From: Comamonas sp.
Lineage (GTDB): Bacteria; Pseudomonadota; Gammaproteobacteria; Burkholderiales; Burkholderiaceae_C
Assembly (NCBI GenBank): GCA_031277805.1
Contig: JAITLR010000022.1
Span: 1-64,000 of the forward strand
DNA: 64,000 nt
Direction of reading: 5' to 3'
Shown in pieces: positions 52,442-61,398 of this stretch (positions are counted from its first letter, which is position 1; each line of letters begins with the position of its first letter). The notes under the pieces are model-generated. The model did no database searches. It was not told the DNA's origin and saw only the letters and a program-made list of their open reading frames with translations. The translations under genes were made by a program, and so were the position numbers.

Positions 52442-53893
52442 ATGATGAAACTACAAGACCCCGGCCTGCTGAAAACCCAATGCCTGATCGATGGCCAGTG
52501 GCTGTTCGCCGGGGAAGGCGGTGTGATTGATGTGAACAACCCTGCCACAGGGGAATTGCTGGCTGCCGTGCCCAAGATGGGCGAGGCTGAAACCCATGCA
52601 GCCATTGACGCAGCGGAGCGCGCTTTTGTGCCGTGGAAAAGCAAGACCGCCGACCAGCGCGCAGCCATCCTGCACAAGTGGTTCGAGCTGCTCATGCAGC
52701 ACCAGGAAGACCTGGCGCAGATCATGACGGCCGAGCAGGGCAAGCCACTGGCCGAGTCGCGCGGCGAAATTGCCTATGCTGCGTCCTATGTGCAGTGGTT
52801 TGCCGAGGAGGCGCGCCGCATCTATGGTTCCACCGTGCCTTCGCCCTGGGGCGACAAGAAGATCGTCGTGACCAAGGAGCCCGTGGGTGTGTGCGCTGCA
52901 ATCACCCCCTGGAACTTCCCGGCCGCCATGATCACGCGCAAGGTGGCCCCGGCCCTGGCCGCTGGCTGCACCATCATCGTCAAGCCCGCGCAGCAGACGC
53001 CGCTGTCCGCACTGGCGCTGGCCGAGCTGGCCCAGCGCGCCGGGGTGCCTGCCGGCGTGTTCAGCGTGCTGACCGGGTCTTCGCGCGCGATTGGCGGCGT
53101 GCTCACGGCCAGCATGGCGGTGCGCAAGCTCACCTTCACCGGTTCCACCGAAGTGGGCCGCCTGCTGGCCGAGCAATGCGCGCCCACGCTCAAGAAGATG
53201 TCGCTGGAGCTGGGTGGCAATGCGCCCTTCATCGTCTTCGACGATGCCGATCTGGACGCGGCCGTGGAAGGTGCCATGGCTTCCAAGTACCGCAATACCG
53301 GCCAGACCTGCGTTTGCGCCAACCGCCTGCTGGTGCAGGACGGCGTGTACGACGCCTTCATGGCCAAGCTCAAGACGGCGGTGCTGGCGCTGAAGGTAGG
53401 CAATGGCGCAGACAGCGGCATCACACAAGGTCCGTTGATCGATGACGCCGCAGTGGAAAAAGTCGAAGAGCTGGTGAAGGATGCCCTGGGAAAGGGCGCA
53501 GAAATCATCACCGGCGGCAAGCGCAGCGTACTGGGCCGCAGCTTCTATGAACCCACGATTCTGGGCAATGCCCAAAGCGGCATGCGCATTGCCAAGGAGG
53601 AAGTCTTTGGTCCCGTCGCACCCGTGTTCCGCTTCAAGACCGAAGCAGAGGCCATACGTATGGCCAATGACACGGAGTTCGGCCTGGCGGCCTACTTCTA
53701 CGCCCGCGACCTGGGCAGAGTCTGGCGTGTGGGCGAGGCGCTGGAATATGGCATGGTCGGTATCAACAGCGGCATCATCAGTACAGCGGTGGCACCGTTC
53801 GGCGGCGTCAAGCAGTCGGGCATGGGGCGCGAGGGTGGAGCTGCGGGGATCGAAGAGTACCTGAGCACCAAATATCTTTGCATGGGGTATTGA
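52442..53893 (+). CDS. gabD: Succinate-semialdehyde dehydrogenase
   Basis: A 483-residue NAD(P)-dependent aldehyde dehydrogenase. The N-terminus is [19 protein letters not shown]. The cofactor-binding segments are [29 protein letters not shown] and [14 protein letters not shown]. The catalytic glutamate and cysteine appear in [12 protein letters not shown] and [14 protein letters not shown]. HpaI, encoded next, releases succinate semialdehyde, so this enzyme would complete the pathway to succinate. The fit to GabD is good, but substrate specificity is inferred from context. Confidence 0.92.
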   Translation: MMKLQDPGLLKTQCLIDGQWLFAGEGGVIDVNNPATGELLAAVPKMGEAETHAAIDAAERAFVPWKSKTADQRAAILHKWFELLMQHQEDLAQIMTAEQGKPLAESRGEIAYAASYVQWFAEEARRIYGSTVPSPWGDKKIVVTKEPVGVCAAITPWNFPAAMITRKVAPALAAGCTIIVKPAQQTPLSALALAELAQRAGVPAGVFSVLTGSSRAIGGVLTASMAVRKLTFTGSTEVGRLLAEQCAPTLKKMSLELGGNAPFIVFDDADLDAAVEGAMASKYRNTGQTCVCANRLLVQDGVYDAFMAKLKTAVLALKVGNGADSGITQGPLIDDAAVEKVEELVKDALGKGAEIITGGKRSVLGRSFYEPTILGNAQSGMRIAKEEVFGPVAPVFRFKTEAEAIRMANDTEFGLAAYFYARDLGRVWRVGEALEYGMVGINSGIISTAVAPFGGVKQSGMGREGGAAGIEEYLSTKYLCMGY

Positions 53894-53936
53894 ACGCACG
53901 ACGGTTTCAAATCTCATACGAACAACGGAGACAGCA

Positions 53937-54755
53937 ATGCACACACCCGTCAATCCCTTCAAGGCCGCGATTGCGGCCGACCAGCCGCAGATCGGCCTGT
54001 GGCTGGGCCTGGGCAGCCCATACAGTGCCGAGATCTGCGCGGGCGCCGGTTTTGACTGGCTGCTGATCGACGGCGAGCATGGACCCAATGACACCCTGAC
54101 CCTGCTCAGCCAGTTGCAGGCCATTGCGGCCTATTCGGCAACCCATCCCATAGCGCGCATTCCCCTGGGGCATGGCGAGGTGGGGGAGATGCTGATCAAG
54201 CAGTATCTGGACCTGGGCGTGCAGACCCTGCTGGTACCCATGGTGGAAACGGGTGAGCAGGCTGCCCGTATCGTGCGCTGCTCGCGCTATCCGCAAGATG
54301 ATGGCAAGGGGGGCATTCGCGGCATGGCCGGGGCCAGGGCCTCGGGCTGGGGAAGGCGGGCCAGCTACTACCATGAGGCCAATGCGCAGGTCTGCATGCT
54401 GCTGCAGGTCGAGTCGGCGGAGGGGCTGAAGAATATCGACGCGATTGCTGCCACCGAAGGCGTGGATGGCGTGTTCATCGGTCCAGCCGACCTGTCCGCC
54501 ACCATGGGGCATGTGGGCAATCCTGGCCACCCCGAGGTGCAGACGGCCATTGCTGATGCGATTGCGCGTATACGTAAGGCTGGCAAGGCTGCGGGAATTC
54601 TTACCCCCAATGAGGCCCAGGCGCGCAAGTACCTGGAGCAGGGTTGCAGCTTTGTGGCGGTGGGACTGGACACAGGGCTGCTGGTGCAAGCCACCAGCGC
54701 GCTGGCTGCACGTTTCAAGGATGTCAAGCCGGTCGCGCCCAGCAGCACATACTGA
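53937..54755 (+). CDS. hpaI: 4-hydroxy-2-oxoheptanedioate aldolase
   Basis: A 272-residue class II pyruvate aldolase cleaving 4-hydroxy-2-oxoheptanedioate to pyruvate and succinate semialdehyde. Active-site segments are [35 protein letters not shown], the substrate loop [12 protein letters not shown], and [26 protein letters not shown] carrying the metal ligands. An ACGGAG ribosome-binding site precedes the ATG at 53937. It is the last catabolic enzyme of the cluster. hpaR starts 81 bases downstream. Confidence 0.95.
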   Translation: MHTPVNPFKAAIAADQPQIGLWLGLGSPYSAEICAGAGFDWLLIDGEHGPNDTLTLLSQLQAIAAYSATHPIARIPLGHGEVGEMLIKQYLDLGVQTLLVPMVETGEQAARIVRCSRYPQDDGKGGIRGMAGARASGWGRRASYYHEANAQVCMLLQVESAEGLKNIDAIAATEGVDGVFIGPADLSATMGHVGNPGHPEVQTAIADAIARIRKAGKAAGILTPNEAQARKYLEQGCSFVAVGLDTGLLVQATSALAARFKDVKPVAPSSTY

Positions 54756-54836
54756 GGATGCAGGTCTGTAGTGACCTGGAGCATCTTCGCCAGGCGGGCC
54801 TCTTACATACAATCGGGCAGCAACCTCACCTTCGCT

Positions 54837-55328
54837 ATGACCCAGCACGACACAACCAACGCAACTGAACCCATGCGCTCGTTTGCGCGTTCCCTGCCGA
54901 TGGCCTTGCTCAAGGCACGCGAGTCGGTCATGGTGCGCTTTCGTCCTTCGCTGCGAGCCCATGGCTTGACCGAGCAGCAATGGCGTGTCATTCGCGCCAT
55001 GTCTGCGGCTGACCACAAGCTGCGCCCCATGGAGCTGTCGCAAATGACCTTCATCAGCATGCCCAGCCTTTCGCGTCTGCTCAAGACACTGGAAGGGCGT
55101 GATCTGATCAAGCGTGGCCGCCATGTGGGGGACCTGCGCGGTTCGGAATTTGGTCTCACACCTGCGGGCCATGCCATGGTGGCCGAGATCGCGCCGCATG
55201 CCGAGGAAATCTATGTCGAAATCGAGCGCCTGGTGGGCAGCAAGGAGATCGAGCAGCTGTACTACGTGCTTGAGCAGGTGGTGCAACGCCTGGGCCTGCC
55301 CGGCGAGGATGACCTGGGCGCGGACTGA
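54837..55328 (+). CDS. hpaR: Homoprotocatechuate degradation regulator HpaR (MarR family)
   Basis: A 163-residue MarR-type repressor. The sequence SFARSLPMALLKARESVMVRFRPSLRAHGLTEQQWRVIRAM is strongly like enteric HpaR/HpcR. The winged HTH follows (MELSQMTFISMPSLSRLLKTLEGRDLIKRGRHVGDLRG). I start it at 54837, the first ATG before the similarity. It lies at the 3' end of the hpa cluster and is expected to repress it until homoprotocatechuate or a hydroxyphenylacetate is present. A palindrome upstream of hpaG1 is one candidate operator. Confidence 0.93.
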   Translation: MTQHDTTNATEPMRSFARSLPMALLKARESVMVRFRPSLRAHGLTEQQWRVIRAMSAADHKLRPMELSQMTFISMPSLSRLLKTLEGRDLIKRGRHVGDLRGSEFGLTPAGHAMVAEIAPHAEEIYVEIERLVGSKEIEQLYYVLEQVVQRLGLPGEDDLGAD

Positions 55329-55355
55329 GGCGCGGGCGCACGGCACAATGCGGCC

Positions 55356-55988
55356 ATGAGTTCTGCCATTGCCGTCATCGACTTTGAAACCACGGGCATG
55401 ACGCCCACCCAGGGCGCCAGAGCCACCGAAGTGGCCATCGTGCTGCTGGAGCAGGGGCGTGTCGTCGATCGCTTCCAGAGCCTGATGCAGACCGGTGCCT
55501 GGGTCTCTCCCTTCATCACGCAGCTGACCGGCATCACCAACGAGATGCTGCGCACGGCGCCGCCTGCAGCCGACGTCATGCGCGAGGCCGCACGTTTTGT
55601 GGGCGATGCACCCATGGTGGCCCACAACGCATCTTTCGACAGCAAGTTCTGGCAGGCCGAGCTGGCACTGGCGGGGGAGGCCGCGCCCCATGCGTTTGCC
55701 TGCACGGTGCTGCTGTCGCGTCGCATCTATCCGCAGGCACCTAGCCATAGCCTGGGCAATCTGGCGCGCTATCTTCATCTGCCATCCACGGGGCGTGCGC
55801 ACAGGGCACTGGCCGATGCAGAAATGGCAGCGGCTTTGCTGGCGCGCATGCAGCAGGATCTGTGTACGCGCCATGCGCTGCCCTGGCCCGAACATGCACT
55901 GCTGATGCAGTTGCAGCGCTGCAGCAAGGCGCGCACCAGCAGCTGGCTGGTACAGCAGGCTGCGCAGGCCAGTCTTGCAGCGGGCTGA
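55356..55988 (+). CDS. DEDDh 3'-5' exonuclease (DnaQ-like)
   Basis: A 210-residue exonuclease of the DnaQ superfamily. The metal-binding motifs are IDFETTGM (Exo I, D and E), VAHNASFDSKFW (Exo II), and HRALADAEM (Exo III with the DEDDh histidine). The C-terminal tail of about 45 residues is not part of the nuclease fold. It could be a proofreading-like, RNA-processing or DNA-repair nuclease. It is too short to be a typical DNA polymerase III epsilon, which carries a longer C-terminal polymerase-binding tail. No partner is evident. Confidence 0.9.
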   Translation: MSSAIAVIDFETTGMTPTQGARATEVAIVLLEQGRVVDRFQSLMQTGAWVSPFITQLTGITNEMLRTAPPAADVMREAARFVGDAPMVAHNASFDSKFWQAELALAGEAAPHAFACTVLLSRRIYPQAPSHSLGNLARYLHLPSTGRAHRALADAEMAAALLARMQQDLCTRHALPWPEHALLMQLQRCSKARTSSWLVQQAAQASLAAG

Positions 55989-56208
55989 TGCATCGCCGTT
56001 GCGCCGGGGGCTTGCGTTGGAGATTTGAAGCCTTTCAAGGCCTTGGCCCATATGCATCAACCGCCAGCAGCTATGGATAAATGAGTCAAATGCTGTTGCT
56101 CTTGCGCTGAAGTCCTTACGAGTCGTGATCCGACAGGTTCAGGCCGATAATCAAGCGCAACTCCTGCAGGTGTTGATGCCTGCTGTTCTTGACCCGTGGT
56201 GCGCTTGA

Positions 56209-56760
56209 GTGGCGGCCATTTTGTGCTCCTGTTTTGTTGTGAACTCCGCCCTGCCAACTTCAGTCCTGCGTACTGCCGAGCCTTTTTCGCAGCGCGAATT
56301 TCGCGATGCGCTGGGGCAGTTCGCCACAGGCGTCACCATCATCACGGCACGCAGCGCCGAAGGGCATGCGGTGGGCACGACGGTCAGCTCCTTCAATGCA
56401 CTGTCGCTGGCCCCTTCGCTGGTGTTATGGAGCCTGGGCCTGAAGGCCAACTCACTGCCCGTGTTCCGCCACAGCGCGCATTACGCGGTCCATGTGCTGT
56501 CGGCCGCACAAAAGCCACTGGCCGAGCTGTTTGCGCGCAAGGGCGCCGACCGTTTCAGCCATACGACGTACCAGGACTCGGCGCACGGTGTGCCGCTGCT
56601 GGACGGCTGCGCGGCGGTGTTCGAGTGCCGCAATCTGCGTCAGCACGAGGAGGGCGATCATCTGCTCTTTATCGGCCAGGTCGAGCGCTGTACACACCAT
56701 GCCGACAAAGCGCCTCTGCTCTATCACAGCGGTCATATGCACACCCGCGGCCTGATCTGA
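56209..56760 (+). CDS. Flavin reductase family protein (HpaC/ActVB-like), non-ATG start
   Basis: A 183-residue flavin:NADH oxidoreductase-type protein with the FMN-binding split-barrel pattern FRDALGQFATGVTIITARSAEGHAVGTTVSSFNALSLAPSLVLWSLGLKANS and a conserved histidine near YHSGHMH. It may supply reduced flavin to a monooxygenase. It lies near the hpa cluster, so an HpaC-like role is possible, but no HpaB is present. There is no ATG in the N-terminal half. A stop codon lies directly upstream of 56209, so the start must be GTG 56209, TTG 56221 or GTG 56239. Confidence 0.85.
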   Translation: MAAILCSCFVVNSALPTSVLRTAEPFSQREFRDALGQFATGVTIITARSAEGHAVGTTVSSFNALSLAPSLVLWSLGLKANSLPVFRHSAHYAVHVLSAAQKPLAELFARKGADRFSHTTYQDSAHGVPLLDGCAAVFECRNLRQHEEGDHLLFIGQVERCTHHADKAPLLYHSGHMHTRGLI

Positions 56761-57092
56761 GCCGCTGGCAGCGACTTCAGTTGTTTGCGCTGCATGACAG
56801 CCTGATCGGCCTTGAAGCCGCTTCGATAACGCGCAGTTAAGACGTTTGCTGCAAGCTGGTTTGGGAACCTGTTTAGAGTGCAGGTCCGAGAACGTGTTTA
56901 CGATCTCCACGTGGGTGTGCGGGCGCGGCCTCGGGCGGTCTGCGTTGTTGTAAATCCTCGCAATAGCCAAGCTATTGCTGCGGTTTACGCCTAGCAGTCC
57001 ATCCCGATCCGCATCCCGTACCCCTTCGCGCAAGATCGTAAACATGTTCTGAGGGCAGTCGCTGCCCGATACCCAACCCAGCGAGGCAAGAC
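56761..57092. other. 332-bp gap occupied mainly by a 162-bp repeat element
   Basis: Apart from the element at 56889-57050, the gap holds about 130 bases after the flavin reductase and about 40 before gor. I see no gene or strong promoter. Confidence 0.6.
56889..57050. repeat. 162-bp element with 18-bp terminal inverted repeats
   Basis: AGAACGTGTTTACGATCT at the left (56889-56906) and AGATCGTAAACATGTTCT at the right (57033-57050) are inverted with one mismatch. An internal stem GCAATAGC-CAA-GCTATTGC (56961-56979) and inverted TAAA/TTTA flanks give a nested hairpin. No coding sequence is present. A solo end is at 5954-5971. This resembles a MITE or palindromic repeat. Confidence 0.72.
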
Positions 57093-58457
57093 ATGCAGCA
57101 ACAAGACTTTGATTACGACTTTCTGGTCATAGGCGGTGGCTCGGGGGGCGTGCGCGCCAGCCGTGTGGCGGCAGGCCTGGGCGCCCGCGTGGCTCTGGTG
57201 GAGGTGGCACAGCTGGGCGGTACCTGCGTCAATGTGGGCTGCATTCCCAAGAAACTGCTCAGCCATGCAGCGCATTTCAGCCAGCTGGCCGAAGAGGCCA
57301 AGGGCTTTGGCTGGCAACTGCCGCAGCCGCGTTTCGACTGGCCTACGCTGATTGCGAACAAGGACCGCGAAATCGAGCGTCTGAACGGCGTTTACGCCAA
57401 GATGCTGGCTGGCTCGGGCGTGACTGTCGTTCACGGTCGTGCGGCGCTCTCGGGCCCCCACAGCGTGCTGGTGAATGGCCAGACGCTCACGGCTCATCAC
57501 ATTCTGATTGCCACTGGTGGTACGCCGCGCCTGCCTGACATTCCAGGCGCGGAGCATGCCATCAGCTCCAACGAGGCCTTCCATCTGCCGCAGCTGCCTG
57601 AGCGTGTGGTGGTGGTGGGCGGCGGCTATATCGCTGTCGAGTTCGCATCCATCTTCCACGGTATGGGTGCACAGACCACCTTGCTGCACCGCCGTCAGCA
57701 ACTGTTGCGCGGCTTTGATGCCAGCCTTGGTCTGCATCTGGCGCAGGAGATGGCCCAGCAGGGGGTGAACTTTCGCTGGGACGAGGAAATCCAGTCCATC
57801 GACAAGCAGGAGGACGGGCTGCATCTGCAGCTCAAGAGCGGTGAACAGCTGGTCGTGGACTGCGTGATGTATGCCACAGGCCGTGTGCCGCTGACTGCGG
57901 GGCTGGGACTGGATGTGGCGGGTGTGCGCTGTACCGACAAGGGAGCGATCGAGGTGGATTCGCACTTCAGCACCAATGTGCCGTCCATTCATGCCGTAGG
58001 CGATGTGGTGGACCGCATGGCACTGACCCCGGTGGCACTGGCCGAGGGAACGGTGGTGGCCCATGATCTCTTTGGCAAGGGAGGCAAGAGCGCACCCGAC
58101 TATGAGCTGGTGCCCACAGCCGTGTTTTCTCACCCTCAGGTGGGCACCGTGGGCCTTTCCGAAGAGGCGGCGCGCAAGCGCTATGGCGCCGTGCAGATCT
58201 TCCAGTCCAGCTTCAGGCCCTTGACCAACCGCATGGGGGCGGAGCCCGAGAATGTGTTCCTCAAGCTCATCGTCTCCAAGGCCGATCAGCGCGTGCGCGG
58301 CGTGCATATGGTGGGCGAGGGCGCGGGCGAGCTGATGCAGGGCTTTGCCGTGGCGCTGCAATGCGGCGCGACCAAGCAGCAGTTCGATGCAACCATAGGC
58401 ATACACCCGACCGTGGCCGAGGAACTGGTGACCATGCGGGAGCCGGTGCGCGAGTGA
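57093..58457 (+). CDS. gor: Glutathione-disulfide reductase
   Basis: A 454-residue FAD disulfide reductase. The FAD motif is VIGGGSGGVRASR. The redox disulfide is C45 and C50 in GGTCVNVGCIPKK. The NADPH motif is VVVGGGYIAVEFASI, with TLLHRRQQLLRGFD after it, fitting NADPH preference. The catalytic histidine near the C-terminus is in ATIGIHPTVAEELVTMR, the Gor-type signature. It keeps glutathione reduced and could support the GST at 4801. It is a single gene with a bidirectional terminator. Confidence 0.95.
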   Translation: MQQQDFDYDFLVIGGGSGGVRASRVAAGLGARVALVEVAQLGGTCVNVGCIPKKLLSHAAHFSQLAEEAKGFGWQLPQPRFDWPTLIANKDREIERLNGVYAKMLAGSGVTVVHGRAALSGPHSVLVNGQTLTAHHILIATGGTPRLPDIPGAEHAISSNEAFHLPQLPERVVVVGGGYIAVEFASIFHGMGAQTTLLHRRQQLLRGFDASLGLHLAQEMAQQGVNFRWDEEIQSIDKQEDGLHLQLKSGEQLVVDCVMYATGRVPLTAGLGLDVAGVRCTDKGAIEVDSHFSTNVPSIHAVGDVVDRMALTPVALAEGTVVAHDLFGKGGKSAPDYELVPTAVFSHPQVGTVGLSEEAARKRYGAVQIFQSSFRPLTNRMGAEPENVFLKLIVSKADQRVRGVHMVGEGAGELMQGFAVALQCGATKQQFDATIGIHPTVAEELVTMREPVRE

Positions 58458-58512
58458 GGCGCGGCACCCCGCGCATTCGAACTGCGCGGGGGCGCCGTGC
58501 GGTACTGAAATG

Positions 58513-58542
58513 AAAAATGGGCCTTTTCAGGCCCATTTTCTT
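58513..58542. terminator. Bidirectional terminator between gor and minE
   Basis: AAAAATGGGCCT pairs with AGGCCCATTTT across a short loop, in the convergent gap between gor and minE. Confidence 0.88.
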
Positions 58543-58582
58543 GTCCATCAAGCGCTGTGCGCTATGAATGGATGAGTCGATA

Positions 58583-58849
58583 TCAGCCGCGTGCGGCGTC
58601 CGGCAGTTCGATCTTGACTTCGAGCACTTCCAGGTTTTCCTGGCGCTCCAGCTGCACCTTGATGTCGTTGGGGTTGATGTCCACATATTTGGAAATCACG
58701 GCCATCAGCTCTTTTTGCAGGGCCGGCAGATAGTCGGGCTTGCCGCCGTCACCGCCCACGCGCTCGCGCGCCAGAATGATCTGCAGGCGCTCCTTGGCCA
58801 CCGAGGCCGATTTTTTCTTCTCTCCAAGCAGAAACGACAACATGGACAT
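58583..58849 (-). CDS. minE: Cell-division topological specificity factor MinE
   Basis: An 88-residue MinE. The membrane-targeting and MinD-activating N-terminal part is [30 protein letters not shown]. The C-terminal topological domain contains [44 protein letters not shown]. It stimulates MinD ATPase and drives pole-to-pole oscillation that keeps MinC away from midcell. It starts five bases after minD and is the last gene of minCDE. Confidence 0.97.
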   Translation of the reverse strand: MSMLSFLLGEKKKSASVAKERLQIILARERVGGDGGKPDYLPALQKELMAVISKYVDINPNDIKVQLERQENLEVLEVKIELPDAARG

Positions 58850-58854
58850 TGTGC

Positions 58855-59667
58855 TTACCTCCCGCCAAAGATGCGCTTGAAGAAGCCGGGCTTGACGGCT
58901 TCGGTAAAGCGCATGGGCTTGTCTTCGCCCAGGAAACGGGCCACCACATCCTGATAGGCCTCGGCCACGTCCGAGCCCTGCATGTGCACGGCAGGGATAC
59001 CCTGGTTGGAGGCCTGCAGCACGGTCTCGGATTCCGGAATCACGCCGATCAGCGGGATGCGCAGAATGTCCTGTATGTCTTCCAGCGACAGCATCTGACC
59101 ATCTTCCACGCGGTTGGGGTTGTAGCGTGTGATCAGCAGGTGCTCCTTGATGCTCTCGCCCTTGCTGGCAGCTTCGGTCTTGGAGCTGAGCATGCCCAGG
59201 ATGCGGTCCGAGTCGCGGACCGAAGAGACTTCGGGGTTGGTCACCACCAGCGCCTCGTCGGCGTAGTGCATGGCCATCAGCGCGCCGCTTTCGATGCCGG
59301 CAGGTGAGTCGCAGATGATGTATTCGAAGTCCATGGAGGACAGGTCGTCCAGCACCTTCTTCACACCTTCTTGCGTCAGCGCGTCCTTGTCACGGGTCTG
59401 CGAGGCAGCCAGCACGAACAGGTTTTCGCACTGTTTGTCCTTGATCAGGGCTTGGTTCAGGTTGGCTTCACCCTGGATGACGTTGATCAGGTCATAGACC
59501 ACGCGGCGTTCGCAGCCCATGATCAGGTCCAGGTTGCGCAAACCCACATCGAAATCAATCACAGCGGTCTTGTGACCGCGCAGAGCGAGGCCCGATGCGA
59601 AGCTGGCGCTGGTGGTGGTCTTTCCGACCCCGCCCTTGCCAGAGGTCACGACGACGATTTTGGCCAT
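58855..59667 (-). CDS. minD: Septum-site-determining ATPase MinD
   Basis: A 270-residue deviant-Walker ATPase, the same length as the E. coli protein. The signature P-loop is [19 protein letters not shown]. Walker B is [31 protein letters not shown]. The C-terminal amphipathic membrane helix ends [17 protein letters not shown]. It recruits MinC to the polar membrane and is released by MinE. It lies between minC and minE in the usual order. Confidence 0.97.
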   Translation of the reverse strand: MAKIVVVTSGKGGVGKTTTSASFASGLALRGHKTAVIDFDVGLRNLDLIMGCERRVVYDLINVIQGEANLNQALIKDKQCENLFVLAASQTRDKDALTQEGVKKVLDDLSSMDFEYIICDSPAGIESGALMAMHYADEALVVTNPEVSSVRDSDRILGMLSSKTEAASKGESIKEHLLITRYNPNRVEDGQMLSLEDIQDILRIPLIGVIPESETVLQASNQGIPAVHMQGSDVAEAYQDVVARFLGEDKPMRFTEAVKPGFFKRIFGGR

Positions 59668-59725
59668 GTTTGCACGATTCCTTAAAGACAAATGAGGCAG
59701 GTTGATGGGGTGTCCGGTGCTTTTG

Positions 59726-60460
59726 TCACACCGGCTCGATGATGATCTTCTCTCCCTCCAGACGGACTTTGGCAGGCTTGCCAGCCACATCTGCAGGTAA
59801 ATCGGTCTCAATTGTGCGGTAGATACCTGCGATGGAGAGCAGTTGTGCCTCCAGGCAAGTGCTAAAAATTCTTGCGCTGGTATTGCCGCTGGCTCCGGCC
59901 ACGGCGCGACCGCGCAGCGGTGCATAGACATGGACGTTGCCGTCGGCAATCACCTCGGCACCATAACTGACCACATCCAGCACCACGATATCAGTACCCT
60001 TTGCATAGACGCGCTGGCCCGAACGCAACGGCCGGTCCACGATGACGGCGTCGGCCAGAGGGGCGGGCACCTCGACCTCCACCTCGCGAATGATCTCGTG
60101 GATTTCGGGCTCGCTGCGGCGCACGGGCGTGGCATCCGGGGCCGCGGTCAACCCCAGTGCATGGGCCGCAGCCATCTGCGTCTCGCTACCGCCGCGCACG
60201 GCCACAGGAACAGTGCGCTGGGTGCGCAGAGCTTCGAGCAGGGCTGGAAAGTCGATCTCTTCCTCGGCTTCGCGAACCTGGCTGAGGTCGATCAGCACCG
60301 GGTCGTTGTCGAAGAAGTCAGGGTCATCGACCAGTCGGCGAGTCAGATCCTGCGTCAGGGCCTGCATGTCGGTGCTGCGAAGCACGACGGAAAGCACCGG
60401 CAGTTGCGCGCTCTTGAGGTCAAAGCTGGGGCGCTCGGCGCCGGTCGATTCAACAGACAT
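59726..60460 (-). CDS. minC: Septum-site-determining protein MinC
   Basis: A 244-residue division inhibitor. The N-terminal FtsZ-destabilising domain covers about residues 10-120. The C-terminal beta-helix that binds MinD has repeats such as RSGQRVYAKGTDIVVLDVVSYGAEVIADGNVHVYAPLRGRAVAGASGNTSARIF. The Arg/Glu-rich linker is IHEIIREVEVEVPAPL. I start it at 60460 (MSVESTGAERPSFDLK); an open frame continues upstream but without family similarity. It is the first gene of minCDE, and a divergent hydratase gene lies 151 bases upstream. Confidence 0.95.
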   Translation of the reverse strand: MSVESTGAERPSFDLKSAQLPVLSVVLRSTDMQALTQDLTRRLVDDPDFFDNDPVLIDLSQVREAEEEIDFPALLEALRTQRTVPVAVRGGSETQMAAAHALGLTAAPDATPVRRSEPEIHEIIREVEVEVPAPLADAVIVDRPLRSGQRVYAKGTDIVVLDVVSYGAEVIADGNVHVYAPLRGRAVAGASGNTSARIFSTCLEAQLLSIAGIYRTIETDLPADVAGKPAKVRLEGEKIIIEPV

Positions 60461-60540
60461 GGGGATGGGATCAGCGCACGCAAGGTGCTCTATGAGGACG
60501 ACAAAGTGTACCTGCGTACCGGCGAAAGATATGGTCACTG

Positions 60541-60560
60541 AGTGTTTGCACTGCAACACT
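60541..60560. promoter_or_regulatory. Imperfect palindrome in the minC / enoyl-CoA hydratase divergent gap
   Basis: AGTGTTTGCACTGCAACACT has 6-bp arms AGTGTT/AACACT with an inner TGCA-type repeat. On the minus strand a possible -35/-10 pair TTGCAG-N18-ATATCT for minC overlaps it. Confidence 0.35.
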
Positions 60561-60611
60561 TGATGTGTCTCAGCAGCTTGAATGGTGGCAGGTCTGGATG
60601 AAAATACAGTC

Positions 60612-61361
60612 ATGTCTCCAGAGCTTTTGATCCAGGGCGCCTGTGCCAGCATCACCTTGCGCCGCCCCGAAGTCGCCAACAAACTCCTGCCCCAGGACCT
60701 GGTCACGCTGCGCCGCCAGATCGACGAGGTCAATGCCGCTCCCGGCGTGCTGGTGCTGACGCTGCAGTCGGTGGGAAAGCATTTCTGCAGCGGCTACGAC
60801 ATTGGCGAGATTGCCAACAGTCAGAACGAAGGCAGCTCCTTCGGCGAGATGGTGGATGCCATAGAGAGTTGCCGCCCCGTGACGATTGCTGCCATTCAGG
60901 GCGGCGTGTTCGGCGGTGCCACTGACATGGCGCTGGCTTGCGACTTCCGCGTCGGAGGTCGCAACAGCCAGATGTTCATGCCTGCGGCCCGGCTGGGCCT
61001 GCACTTTTACGCATCAGGGCTGGAACGCTATGTGACGCGTCTGGGCCTGGATACGGCCAAACGACTGTTTCTGACCGGCGAAAAGCTGCAGGCGCAGGCC
61101 ATGAAGGATTGCGGTTTTCTGACCGATCTGGCGGACGACGCGGACATCACGACGGCAGTGCAGCAGTTGCAGGCCATCTTGGCAGGCATGGCGCCGCTGG
61201 CATTGCTGGGCATGAAAAAGCATCTGAATGCCATTGCGCGCGGCATGCAGGACAGGGCCGGCATTGATGCTGCCGTTCAGGCCACGATTGCATCGGCGGA
61301 TCTGCAGGAGGGCGGATTGGCCTGGCGTGAAAAGCGCGCGCCACAATTTATCGGACGGTAG
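60612..61361 (+). CDS. Enoyl-CoA hydratase/isomerase family protein
   Basis: A 249-residue crotonase-fold protein. The oxyanion-hole segments are VGKHFCSGYDIGEIA and AIQGGVFGGATDMALACDFRVGG, followed by AARLGLHFYASGLERYVTRLGLDTAKRLFLTGEKLQAQ. The C-terminus LAWREKRAPQFIGR is typical of short hydratases. The usual glutamate pair of true enoyl-CoA hydratases is not obvious, so it could be an isomerase or another crotonase. It sits alone, divergent from minC. I start it at 60612; the ATG at 60582 is in frame too. Confidence 0.88.
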   Translation: MSPELLIQGACASITLRRPEVANKLLPQDLVTLRRQIDEVNAAPGVLVLTLQSVGKHFCSGYDIGEIANSQNEGSSFGEMVDAIESCRPVTIAAIQGGVFGGATDMALACDFRVGGRNSQMFMPAARLGLHFYASGLERYVTRLGLDTAKRLFLTGEKLQAQAMKDCGFLTDLADDADITTAVQQLQAILAGMAPLALLGMKKHLNAIARGMQDRAGIDAAVQATIASADLQEGGLAWREKRAPQFIGR

Positions 61362-61398
61362 CCAGCCAATGGTCAAGCGCTAAAGAGTGGTGGATGCC

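Noticed and set aside
53907..56060. 717-codon open frame antisense to hpaI, hpaR and the exonuclease
   Set aside because: It spans three confidently identified genes in the opposite sense and shows only low-complexity composition.
56130..56160. CAGGTTCAGGC resembling the family A core
   Set aside because: Only 11 bases match and the inverted ends are absent.
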